Below are positions 1 to 7,497 of a DNA stretch of 11,785 nt, piece after piece. A program made the position numbers and the translations under genes. Numbering within the stretch: position 1 is the first letter of the stretch; each line of letters begins with the position of its first letter. Under the pieces are notes generated by a model, which saw only the letters and a list, made by a program, of their open reading frames with translations, was not told where the DNA came from and searched no databases. This DNA is from Gammaproteobacteria bacterium (GTDB lineage Bacteria; Pseudomonadota; Gammaproteobacteria; Steroidobacterales; Steroidobacteraceae), in contig RGYP01000029.1 in the NCBI GenBank assembly GCA_010031985.1, positions 1-11,785 on the forward strand, read 5' to 3'.

Positions 1-907
1 TTCCGGTCGTTTCCCGCCACACGACTATGGCAGGCTCGGACTTCCCCATTGGCTGGCTGCTCCTTACGGACCGCTGGAATTCTTTGGTGACCTGTGCTTT
101 CTGAAGGCCGGAATGCTGCTTGCTCATCGAGTAACCACCGTGAGCCCGACGTACGCCGAAGAAATCACCCATGGCAGGTTCGGTGGCGGGCTCGATGGGG
201 TCGTCAGATCGCGTAGCGATCGTCTACTCGGCATTCTCAACGGCGTGGATTATCGAACCTGGGACCCGCGTCACGACCCTCATCTGCCGGGTGCCTATGA
301 CTCGCAAAGCCTGGCCGGAAAAACCGCATGCCAAGCACGTCTCCGTCAACATTTTTCTTTGGCCGAGAATGCGGGGAGTCCGATCTTCACCGTCATCAGC
401 CGCCTGAATTGGCAGAAGGGCCTCGATCTCGTGGTCGATGCGGCCGAGACGATCGTGTCGTCGGGCGCTCAACTGGTGGTGATTGGCAGCGGAGATGCGC
501 ATCTGGAGTGGCAGTTCCGACAACTCCAGCAACGCTTCCCGCGGCAGATCGGTGTTCATGTCGGATACTCGGAACCACTCGCCCACCTGTCGCTGGCCGG
601 TGGCGACACTCTGCTGATGCCCTCCCGACACGAACCCTGTGGGCTGACGCAGCTTTACGCCAAGCGTTACGGAACTCTGCCGGTAGTTCAGTCCGTCGGT
701 GGCTTGGCCGATACCGTGGACCCCCAAACGGGGTTCATCTTCGACGAGCACTTCACCTCGCTGTCGGATGTCGTTCAACACGTCGCCTACGTATACCGCG
801 ATCAGGCGCGTTGGCAGCACATGATGCGAACTGCGATGGGGCAGGACTTCGGTTGGGAAAATTCCGCCCGCGAATACCTGCGGGTATATCGCGAACTGCA
901 AGGGTAG
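1..907 (+). CDS. glgA: Glycogen synthase (ADP-glucose type), 5'-truncated by window edge
   Basis: GT5 glycogen synthase, which transfers glucose from ADP-glucose to the non-reducing end of a growing alpha-1,4-glucan in the cytoplasm. The reading frame is open from base 2, giving 301 visible codons; compared with the usual length of about 480 residues, roughly the first third, including the N-terminal KTGGL glucan/ADP-glucose site, lies upstream. Visible family signatures are FLKAG followed by VTTVSPTYAEEI near the start, LNGVDYRTWDP, SRLNWQKGLDLV at the start of the C-terminal Rossmann domain, and MPSRHEPCGLTQLYAKRYG with GGLADTV, which holds the conserved donor-binding glutamate loop. The ATG at 113 is an internal methionine, not the start. 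The next gene begins 10 bases after the stop, so this is probably the first visible gene of an operon. The identity is very secure. Confidence 0.96.
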   Translation, partial: SGRFPPHDYGRLGLPHWLAAPYGPLEFFGDLCFLKAGMLLAHRVTTVSPTYAEEITHGRFGGGLDGVVRSRSDRLLGILNGVDYRTWDPRHDPHLPGAYDSQSLAGKTACQARLRQHFSLAENAGSPIFTVISRLNWQKGLDLVVDAAETIVSSGAQLVVIGSGDAHLEWQFRQLQQRFPRQIGVHVGYSEPLAHLSLAGGDTLLMPSRHEPCGLTQLYAKRYGTLPVVQSVGGLADTVDPQTGFIFDEHFTSLSDVVQHVAYVYRDQARWQHMMRTAMGQDFGWENSAREYLRVYRELQG

Positions 908-917
908 ATCAGCTGAT

Positions 918-1367
918 ATGCAATCGATGTCGACGCTATCCGTCGAGGCGGTGAATGCAGAGTTGACGACGCTGCGTGCCACCCACCTGCAGCTGCAAGA
1001 TACGATCGCGAACTTGCGCGCCGAACTCGAAAACGCTGTCGTCGCCGGGCGTGCCAACGTTCAAGCGACCGAAGCGACGTTCGCTAATCGGATTGCCGAA
1101 CTTCACAAGACCATCGACAGTCTTCGACGGAATCTCGAAGACACCGCCGTGCGAGGACGGGTGGAAACCCAAGCCGAAAAAGCACGCGGCGCAAACGAGG
1201 CAAAGCAGCTGCGTGACACCATCGATTCTCTGCGCGTCGAGATGGATACCTTGCGTATCGAACATCAAGCGGCCATGACGCGTCAGGAATCCGCCTTTGC
1301 GCTGGATCGGAACTTTTTGGTGGAGCAGATCAAATTGCTGCGACTCGAACTGGAAAAACGCAAGTGA
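918..1367 (+). CDS. Small coiled-coil protein built from 36-residue repeats, function unknown
   Basis: A protein of 149 residues that I do not recognise as a named family. It is rich in Glu, Arg, Ala, Leu and Gln, has no cysteine, proline or hydrophobic membrane segment, and is predicted to be almost entirely helical coiled coil and soluble. After about 25 residues it consists of a 36-residue unit repeated three times plus a partial fourth: each unit opens with an L-x-x-T/Q-I-x-x-L-R-x-x-L/M motif at residues 26, 62, 98 and 134. The ATG at 918 is chosen because AGGG lies 13 bases upstream; an ATG at 927 is the alternative. It starts 10 bases after glgA and its stop codon overlaps the GTG start of the cyclase gene by 4 bases, so coupled expression with the cyclase is likely. 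A scaffold or partner of the cyclase is possible but unproven. Confidence 0.85.
   Translation: MQSMSTLSVEAVNAELTTLRATHLQLQDTIANLRAELENAVVAGRANVQATEATFANRIAELHKTIDSLRRNLEDTAVRGRVETQAEKARGANEAKQLRDTIDSLRVEMDTLRIEHQAAMTRQESAFALDRNFLVEQIKLLRLELEKRK
993..1364 (+). repeat. Tandem 36-residue coiled-coil repeat, about 3.4 units
   Basis: Protein-level tandem repeat inside the coiled-coil gene. Units begin at bases 993, 1101, 1209 and 1317, exactly 108 bases apart. Each starts with a core such as LQDTIANLR, LHKTIDSLR, LRDTIDSLR or LVEQIKLLR; the fourth unit ends at the C-terminus after 16 residues. The DNA copies have diverged, so the duplication is old and held by protein-level selection. Thirty-six residues can be divided as two heptads plus two hendecads, which suits a continuous coiled coil. 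Confidence 0.75.
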
Positions 1368-3658
1368 ACATCGAATCGAAGAAACGCAAACCCTCGGGCA
1401 AGAAGAAACTTTCCAAATCGCTTGCCCTGCGTCGCGCACAAACCCTGCTCGAAGTCTCGGCGCGTTGCGCGGCCGCCAACGATCTCGTGGGCGTTCTGCA
1501 TGCTCTGGTCGATATCACTGCCCGAACACTCGGCTGTGACCGCGGTACGCTTTTTTTGAACGATGCGGAAACGGGTGAACTGTATTCGCGAGTCGCCCAA
1601 GGCGATTTGATCCGAGAAATCCGCATACTCAACAATTCCGGCTTCGCTGGCCACGTCTTCCAGACCGGCGAGTCCGTCATCACTCACGATCCTTACGCGG
1701 ACCCCAGATTCAACCGACAGGTCGACGATTGGACCGGGTACAAGACCCGGAACATCATCTGCGTGCCCATACGCCTGGCCTCTGGCGAAATCATCGGTGT
1801 CATGCAGTGCCTGAACAAAACCCACGGTTCATTCTCCGATGATGACCTCGAATTGCTGCAGGACATGACGGCACAGGCAGCCGTTGCTCTGAGCAGTCTG
1901 CACTTCGTCGAGCGCACCGAGAAACTTCGTCAAAAGGAAATGAAGTTCATCGGTCTGGTCTCCGAGATCAGTCAGGAATTCGATCTCTCTCGATTGTTGC
2001 AGCGAGTGGTCGCGGAAACGACCAAGATGTTGAACGCCGAACGCGCAACCATCTTCATGTACGACTCGACCACGAAAACGCTCTTTTCCCGAGTCTCGGC
2101 AGGTAGCGAAATTGCGGAAATACGCTTTCCGTCGCACCTCGGCATTGCCGGCGAAGTCTTCACCGAGGGCAAATCGCTCAACATCCCCCATGCGTACGCC
2201 GACCTGCGGTTCAATCCGTCCTTCGACAGACAGACGGGGTTTTTCACGCGCTCGATTCTGTGTGTGCCGATACTGAACAAGCACGGTGTCATCATCGGTG
2301 TCACGCAGGTTCTCAACAAACAGCTCGGCGTCTTCACCCAGGAAGACGAGCAGCGCCTGAAGGCTTTCACGGGCCAGGTTGCCATCGCTCTCGAGAACTC
2401 CAAGCTGTTCGACGACGTTCAGCGCGTGAAAAGCTACAACGAAAGCATCCTGCAAAGCATGTCGAACGGCGTGATCACGCTCGATGCCGGCAGCAAGATC
2501 GTGACCTGCAATTCAGCCGCTTTGAAAATATGGAACGGCAAGGCAACTGCATTCGTCGGCAAGCCGCTCGCCGAGCTGCTCGGCGAAAACAGCCAGTGGC
2601 TCAACGAGAGCATATCCTCGGCCAAAGAAACCGGCGAGAGTGGCTACTTTCCGGATATCCAGTTCATGCTCGGCGGAACGGAGAAATCGGTGAACGTGAG
2701 CGTCATGCCGCTGCGCGCTGCCGATCACGAGAAAGAACTCGGTGCGATGCTCATGTTCGAGGACATCAGCGCGGAGAAGCGCATGAAGTCGACGATGTCA
2801 CGTTACATGGACCCAACCATCGCCGCGCAGATGCTGGAAGGCGGTGGTTCCGATTTACTCGGTGGCGCCAACAAGGAAGCCACGATCATGTTCACGGACG
2901 TTCGCGGTTTCACGACGATCACCGAGGAGTACGGAGCGCAGGGGACCGTTTCGTTCCTGAACGAGTATTTCACTCTGATGGTCGAGTGCATCAATCGGCA
3001 GGGCGGCATGCTCGACAAGTTCATTGGCGATGCGATCATGGCTTGCTTCGGCTTGCCGGCCGCGCACGAAGACGACCCGGACCGCGCGGTCAAAGCAGCA
3101 ATCTCCATGATTCGAGAAATGTGGGATTGGAACGCAGTTCGCCGCGAGAAGGGGCTCAAGACCGTCGACATGGGTATCGGCTTGAATACCGATACGGTCG
3201 TCTCCGGCAACATCGGCTCGCCGCGGCGGATGGACTACACGGTGATTGGTGACGGCGTGAATCTTGCCTCGCGACTCGAAAGCGCCTGCAAGGCCTATTC
3301 GGCCCATATTCTCGCCAGTGAGTCGACCATCTTGAAGTTGAGGGGTACCTATCGGCACCGGGATATCGATCTCGTCGTCGTCAAAGGCAAAACCCAGCCG
3401 GTACGGGTTTACGAAATTTTGGACTACCACGACAATGACACGTTTCCGAACATGGTTGACGTGATGACTCGTTTTGGAGATGCCATGCAAGCGTATCGAG
3501 CCGGTCACTGGCAGCGAGCGCGTGCGGGCTTCGAACTGTGTCTCAAGCTCAACCCGAAAGACGGGTTGTCGCAGACCTACATCGATCGATGTGATTATCT
3601 CGAGACGCATCCTCCGGTCGGCGAGTGGAATGGCGTTTGGGTAATGAAAGAAAAGTGA
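1364..3658 (+). CDS. Class III adenylate cyclase, GAF-GAF-PAS-cyclase (CyaB1/CyaB2-like)
   Basis: A 764-residue, soluble, multidomain cyclase expected to make cAMP from ATP. A basic N-terminus (residues 1-25) is followed by GAF1 (about 28-185), GAF2 (about 200-350), PAS (about 357-470), the class III catalytic domain (about 503-690) and a TPR-like tail (about 700-745). Catalytic residues are visible: metal-binding D512 (FTDVRGFT) and D556 (KFIGDAIM), adenine-selecting K552, and the transition-state residues N633 and R637 in GVNLASRLES. The second base-selecting position, usually Asp, is T626 (YTVIGD), a variant known from cyanobacterial adenylate cyclases. GAF2 has a complete NKFDE cyclic-nucleotide signature (N318, K319, F324, D328, E329); GAF1 has NK...F...D but Leu in place of the last Glu. 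The GTG start is supported by a GTGA overlap with the preceding stop, GGA nine bases upstream, and the absence of another Met until residue 193. The domain order matches Anabaena CyaB1/CyaB2. Guanylate cyclase activity is less likely. Confidence 0.93.
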   Translation: MNIESKKRKPSGKKKLSKSLALRRAQTLLEVSARCAAANDLVGVLHALVDITARTLGCDRGTLFLNDAETGELYSRVAQGDLIREIRILNNSGFAGHVFQTGESVITHDPYADPRFNRQVDDWTGYKTRNIICVPIRLASGEIIGVMQCLNKTHGSFSDDDLELLQDMTAQAAVALSSLHFVERTEKLRQKEMKFIGLVSEISQEFDLSRLLQRVVAETTKMLNAERATIFMYDSTTKTLFSRVSAGSEIAEIRFPSHLGIAGEVFTEGKSLNIPHAYADLRFNPSFDRQTGFFTRSILCVPILNKHGVIIGVTQVLNKQLGVFTQEDEQRLKAFTGQVAIALENSKLFDDVQRVKSYNESILQSMSNGVITLDAGSKIVTCNSAALKIWNGKATAFVGKPLAELLGENSQWLNESISSAKETGESGYFPDIQFMLGGTEKSVNVSVMPLRAADHEKELGAMLMFEDISAEKRMKSTMSRYMDPTIAAQMLEGGGSDLLGGANKEATIMFTDVRGFTTITEEYGAQGTVSFLNEYFTLMVECINRQGGMLDKFIGDAIMACFGLPAAHEDDPDRAVKAAISMIREMWDWNAVRREKGLKTVDMGIGLNTDTVVSGNIGSPRRMDYTVIGDGVNLASRLESACKAYSAHILASESTILKLRGTYRHRDIDLVVVKGKTQPVRVYEILDYHDNDTFPNMVDVMTRFGDAMQAYRAGHWQRARAGFELCLKLNPKDGLSQTYIDRCDYLETHPPVGEWNGVWVMKEK

Positions 3659-4905
3659 CCGAGCCACTGTCCTGCCGCTCGTCGCTGCGATGGGCACTCG
3701 GCCATCTAGCGCCGGGGTGCAGTCCTGCTCGCCTGAACACTCTCGTCGAACTGGTCGACCGTTCGATGACGCTGCCGAACCGTCACTACCATGACCTCGC
3801 GCACGCCTTGATGGTGGCCGAATCGAACGACCCGGTTGAAGGGGTCATTGGTCTATTCCACGACGTGGTGCAAGCGGATGTCGATGGCGGTTTGCCTCCC
3901 CATTGCGAGCAGTATCTCGCCGGCTTGGTAAGTCGCGGCACGCGAGGCGAATTCACGTTGATCGACTCCGAGGACGCACTACGCGATCCGGTGTTCGACA
4001 TCGTCAAACGTTGCTTCGGTTTTTCCGATACGCAAACCTTGTCACCGTTCGGAGGAAAAAACGAATTTCTGAGCGCTCTGATTGCCTGCAAGGCGATGAG
4101 CGACTTGCTTGACGTGGAACATTTGGCAGCCATGGCGTTGGGGATCGAGGCCACGGTACCGTTCCGCAAGGACCCGCATCTGATAGTGGACTCGTACCTT
4201 GCAGCCCTGCGGGATATCGGCAGTCGTTACCAAATCAGAATCGATGAGCCAGATATGCGATCCCACGTTCGACGGGCCATTCGCATCGCCAATCGTGATG
4301 TGCGCAGTTTCGGTGAATACGACGTGGTGACGTTTCTTCAAGACACCTGGAACCTCGTATTCGAGTCGTCGAGCGAGCTGCGAAGTCACCAATCGATCAG
4401 CGTCATGCACTATCGTCAGGCACTGCAGAAGATGGCTCGATTTCTGGCATCGCTCTCCGCAGCAATGATTTTCAAGGAATACGATGGCGAACCCGTTCTG
4501 TCAGACCATCGACACAGACTGAGTGTGGCGGCACATAACCTCGAGATCGTTGCCGACGTCATGAACGCGAAATTGCTCGCGATCGCGCTGATAGAGTCGG
4601 CCGATGGCACGGGACTTTGCACGTTCGTCCCCGCTCTCTTGAAAGAGCGGTCGATGGCCGACGCCTCAGCACGATTCCCGACTGCTCAAGATGTTTTGGT
4701 AACGGGTTCGATGGCCGGCATCGAGTTCGGTATCCGGCAATCGCCGCTTTCCTACCAGTTATCGCGAGACCTGTCACGGGACGATATCAGCGCCCATGTC
4801 AACAAAATCGATATCGCATCCAAGGTCGGCGACCATCTGATCAAACAATTTCCCGCCAAAATTCAATCACAGACGTGCGAACTCGCGCGGGTGATGCTAA
4901 GTTAG
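3655..4905 (+). CDS. HD-superfamily-like protein of unknown function, coupled to the cyclase gene
   Basis: A 416-residue protein without signal peptide or membrane segment. The N-terminal region shows a putative HD-type metal site: RHYHDLAHA (H44, H46, H50) followed by LFHD (H69, D70). The spacing resembles uncharacterised HD phosphohydrolases with an RHYHxxxH start, and the YHxxxHA pattern also resembles the HNxxHA helix of class I cyclic-nucleotide phosphodiesterases. However, only 19 residues separate H50 from H69, no HDxxH continuation is present, and I could not place the distal Asp. The remaining 300 or so residues match nothing I recognise. The GTG at 3655 is chosen because it gives the same 4-base GTGA overlap with the upstream gene as the cyclase start; a GTG at 3625 would add ten residues and a 34-base overlap. 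Its tight linkage to a cyclase makes a role in turnover or sensing of the nucleotide an attractive but untested idea. The CDS is firm, the function is weak. Confidence 0.75.
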   Translation: MTEPLSCRSSLRWALGHLAPGCSPARLNTLVELVDRSMTLPNRHYHDLAHALMVAESNDPVEGVIGLFHDVVQADVDGGLPPHCEQYLAGLVSRGTRGEFTLIDSEDALRDPVFDIVKRCFGFSDTQTLSPFGGKNEFLSALIACKAMSDLLDVEHLAAMALGIEATVPFRKDPHLIVDSYLAALRDIGSRYQIRIDEPDMRSHVRRAIRIANRDVRSFGEYDVVTFLQDTWNLVFESSSELRSHQSISVMHYRQALQKMARFLASLSAAMIFKEYDGEPVLSDHRHRLSVAAHNLEIVADVMNAKLLAIALIESADGTGLCTFVPALLKERSMADASARFPTAQDVLVTGSMAGIEFGIRQSPLSYQLSRDLSRDDISAHVNKIDIASKVGDHLIKQFPAKIQSQTCELARVMLS

Positions 4906-4974
4906 GGCTGACGACTCCCGACTCACCGATTCACGCACCGGTCCGGCACGCCTGAAGCTTGCACCATTACCGCG

Positions 4975-4998
4975 GCGGGACGATGGTTGCGGGACGAT
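4975..4998. repeat. 10-bp direct repeat in the gap before glgP
   Basis: The decamer GCGGGACGAT occurs at 4975-4984 and again at 4989-4998, a 14-base period, inside the 168-base gap between the HD gene and glgP. It lies about 75-100 bases before the glgP start. It could be a regulator binding site or chance; no recognisable -10/-35 pair, CRP site or sigma-54 site accompanies it. Confidence 0.35.
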
Positions 4999-5073
4999 TT
5001 CCATGGAACCGATGTGGATCAAGCCCGCTACACAAGTGAACACTGATGCCGTCGGGTGCGAGCGGGTGTCCGG

Positions 5074-7491
5074 ATGACGCCGCTCTGCAAAATCATTGAA
5101 GATCGTTTGATCGGCGAATTCAACGTCCCTCCCGCCGAAGCCACCGATGGCCAACGGATGGCCGCTATCGCGCGCCTGCTGCGCGACGAGTTGTCGGCCC
5201 GTGCGCTGCGCACGCAAATGCGTGATCGTGCCAACCGGGCACGCCGCGTTCATTACTTGTCGATGGAGTTTTTGGTCGGACGGTCGCTAACCAACGCCAT
5301 CGAAGCCCTGGATCTCCGATCACAAATTCTGGAGTCCCTCGCCTTACGCGGTCGAAACATCGAGCAATTGCAAGAAGCCGAAGCCGATGCAGGGCTCGGG
5401 AACGGGGGATTAGGCAGACTTGCAGCCTGTTTTCTCGATTCGATGGCCGCCGAGGATATTCCTGCGTACGGCTACGGCATCCGCTACCAGTTTGGCATGT
5501 TCCAGCAACGCATCGAGAACGGCTCGCAACAGGAGATGCCGGACGACTGGCTGGTAGAGGGTTCGCCTTGGGAGCTGAGGCGAGCAGATCGGGACGTTAT
5601 CGTGGGTCACGGCGGTCAAGTTGAACGTCACGAAGAGGGCAAGACGACTTGGCATCCCGAGCGTAGTGTGAGTGCACGCGCGCACGATGTATTCATCCCC
5701 GGCCATGCGACTGAGCGCGTGGGCGTGCTGCGCCTGTGGGAAGCGCGTGCCATACCCCCTTTGGAGATGCCCCTATTCAATAGCGGTGATTTCAGTTCTG
5801 CCGCTGCGGTGAAAGGGCGGGACGACGCGCTGTCCTGGATTCTCTACCCCAACGACAGTACCGCAGCGGGTCGTGAACTGAGATTACGCCAGGAATACTT
5901 CTTCGTCTGCGCTTCGATAACCGATATCGTCCGTACGCATCTCGAAGAACATTCTTCGCTCGCCAACCTCGCCGAGCACGTGGCGATTCACCTCAACGAC
6001 ACCCACCCGGCGCTCGCGATCGCCGAGCTGATGCGGGTTCTGGTCGACTTGCATTCGATGGACTGGGATACAGCTTGGCGCACCACCCAAGCGGTCTTCT
6101 CGTACACGAACCACACGCTGATGCCCGAGGCGCTCGAAACCTGGAGTACCGGCCTCGTCGGACACGTCCTGCCGCGGCACCTCGACATCATCAAGCGAGT
6201 GAACGAAGAGTTTTTGTCGGCGGTGGCGACTCGCCACCCGCACGATCTCGAACGCCGCGCCAGAATGGCGATCATCGAGGCCGACACGACTCACGACGAG
6301 CGCAAGATCCGCATGGCACATCTGGCGGTGGTCGGTAGCCACACCATCAATGGTGTCTCGGCTCTCCACTCCAATCTCATGGTGGACCATCTGTTCCGGG
6401 ATTTCGCCGACCTGTGGCCAGAGCGCTTTACCAACGTCACCAACGGCGTCTCGATCCGGCGCTGGCTGTCGCAAGCGAACCCCGGACTCGCGCGACTATT
6501 CGATATGAGAATCGGTCGGCTCTGGCGCACCAACCCCGATCGACTCGAGCTGCTGAAGGAACACGTCAATGATGAAATTTTCAGGAGCGAGTTCCACGCC
6601 GTCAAAATGGCGAACAAGCGGCGCCTATGTGATTTGATTCACCGCTCGACCGCGATCAGACCCGATCCGGACAGTCTCTTCGACGTGCAGATAAAGCGCT
6701 TTCACGAATACAAGCGACAACTTCTCAACGTACTGCACGTCGTCGCGCGCTATCACGACATCCTGGCGAATCCGACGACCGACTGGGTTCCCCGTACCGT
6801 CGTTTTCGCGGGCAAGGCTGCATCGTCTTACCACGCCGCCAAGCAGATTATCCGACTGATCAACGATGTTGCTGCGATCATCAACAACGATCCGATCATC
6901 GCCGACCGGTTGAAAGTCGTTTTTTTACCCAACTACAGCGTATCGTTGGCAGAGATGATCATTCCGGCTGCGGACCTGTCGGAACAGATATCGACGGCAG
7001 GCACCGAAGCGTCGGGAACCAGCAACATGAAGTTTGCGCTCAATGGAGCGCTGACGATCGGTACCCTGGACGGTGCCACTATCGAGATGCGCGAACGGGT
7101 TGGTGACGAGAACATGATTACTTTCGGTTTGCGTAGCGACGAAATCGCGAGCATGAGATCGAATGCTTATCGGCCCGAGGACATCGTCGGCAAGGTTCCC
7201 GGTTTGTCGGCCGTACTCGAGGCGATCGCGGGCGGTCGCTTCTCGCCGGAAGAGCCTGCGCGTTATCGCGGCCTCATCGACGGGTTACTGGGGGGTGGTG
7301 ATCGCTATTTTTTGATCGCCGATTACGCAAGTTACCGCGAAGCGCAACAACGAGCAGATGAACGCTTCAGACAACCGGAACGCTGGACGGCCGCGGCGAT
7401 CTCGAATGTCGCGGGCATGGGCTTCTTCTCGTCCGACCGCGCGATCCTGGACTACGCCCGCAAAATCTGGCGTATTTCGCCTCATCGCTAG
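5074..7491 (+). CDS. glgP: Glycogen/starch/alpha-glucan phosphorylase
   Basis: GT35 pyridoxal-phosphate enzyme that releases glucose 1-phosphate from the non-reducing ends of alpha-1,4-glucan chains. At 805 residues it is full length for bacterial phosphorylases. Signatures run throughout: HYLSMEFLVGR, DAGLGNGGLGRLAACFLDS, the PAYGYGIRYQFGMF segment, NDTHPALAIAELMR, YTNHTLMPEALE with LPRHLDII, VNGV-type INGVSALHS, VQIKRFHEYKRQLLN, and the cofactor segment EASGTSNMKFALNGALTIG, in which K653 is the expected PLP Schiff-base lysine. The ATG at 5074 is preferred because a purine-rich GAGCGGG sits seven bases upstream; an in-frame GTG at 5056 would add six residues. It follows a 168-base gap, so it may have its own promoter as well as read-through from upstream, and is followed by glgB after 6 bases. 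Whether it prefers glycogen or maltodextrin cannot be told from sequence by eye. Confidence 0.96.
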   Translation: MTPLCKIIEDRLIGEFNVPPAEATDGQRMAAIARLLRDELSARALRTQMRDRANRARRVHYLSMEFLVGRSLTNAIEALDLRSQILESLALRGRNIEQLQEAEADAGLGNGGLGRLAACFLDSMAAEDIPAYGYGIRYQFGMFQQRIENGSQQEMPDDWLVEGSPWELRRADRDVIVGHGGQVERHEEGKTTWHPERSVSARAHDVFIPGHATERVGVLRLWEARAIPPLEMPLFNSGDFSSAAAVKGRDDALSWILYPNDSTAAGRELRLRQEYFFVCASITDIVRTHLEEHSSLANLAEHVAIHLNDTHPALAIAELMRVLVDLHSMDWDTAWRTTQAVFSYTNHTLMPEALETWSTGLVGHVLPRHLDIIKRVNEEFLSAVATRHPHDLERRARMAIIEADTTHDERKIRMAHLAVVGSHTINGVSALHSNLMVDHLFRDFADLWPERFTNVTNGVSIRRWLSQANPGLARLFDMRIGRLWRTNPDRLELLKEHVNDEIFRSEFHAVKMANKRRLCDLIHRSTAIRPDPDSLFDVQIKRFHEYKRQLLNVLHVVARYHDILANPTTDWVPRTVVFAGKAASSYHAAKQIIRLINDVAAIINNDPIIADRLKVVFLPNYSVSLAEMIIPAADLSEQISTAGTEASGTSNMKFALNGALTIGTLDGATIEMRERVGDENMITFGLRSDEIASMRSNAYRPEDIVGKVPGLSAVLEAIAGGRFSPEEPARYRGLIDGLLGGGDRYFLIADYASYREAQQRADERFRQPERWTAAAISNVAGMGFFSSDRAILDYARKIWRISPHR

Positions 7492-7497
7492 CACACC

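Noticed and set aside
224..1057. 277-codon open frame on the minus strand opposite glgA
   Set aside because: Its product shows no family motifs and it lies entirely against the clearly coding glgA and coiled-coil frames; long antisense frames are common in GC-rich genes.
2855..3697. 280-codon minus-strand open frame opposite the cyclase domain
   Set aside because: It mirrors the strongly conserved catalytic domain and has no recognisable protein features.
4944..4963. GGCAC...TTGCA resembling a sigma-54 promoter upstream of glgP
   Set aside because: The GG-to-GC spacing is 14 bases rather than the required 10, so it cannot be a functional -24/-12 element.
5030..5055. Possible CRP site near AAGTGAACACTGATG before glgP
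   Set aside because: Only a GTGA half is present; there is no TCAC partner at the right spacing.
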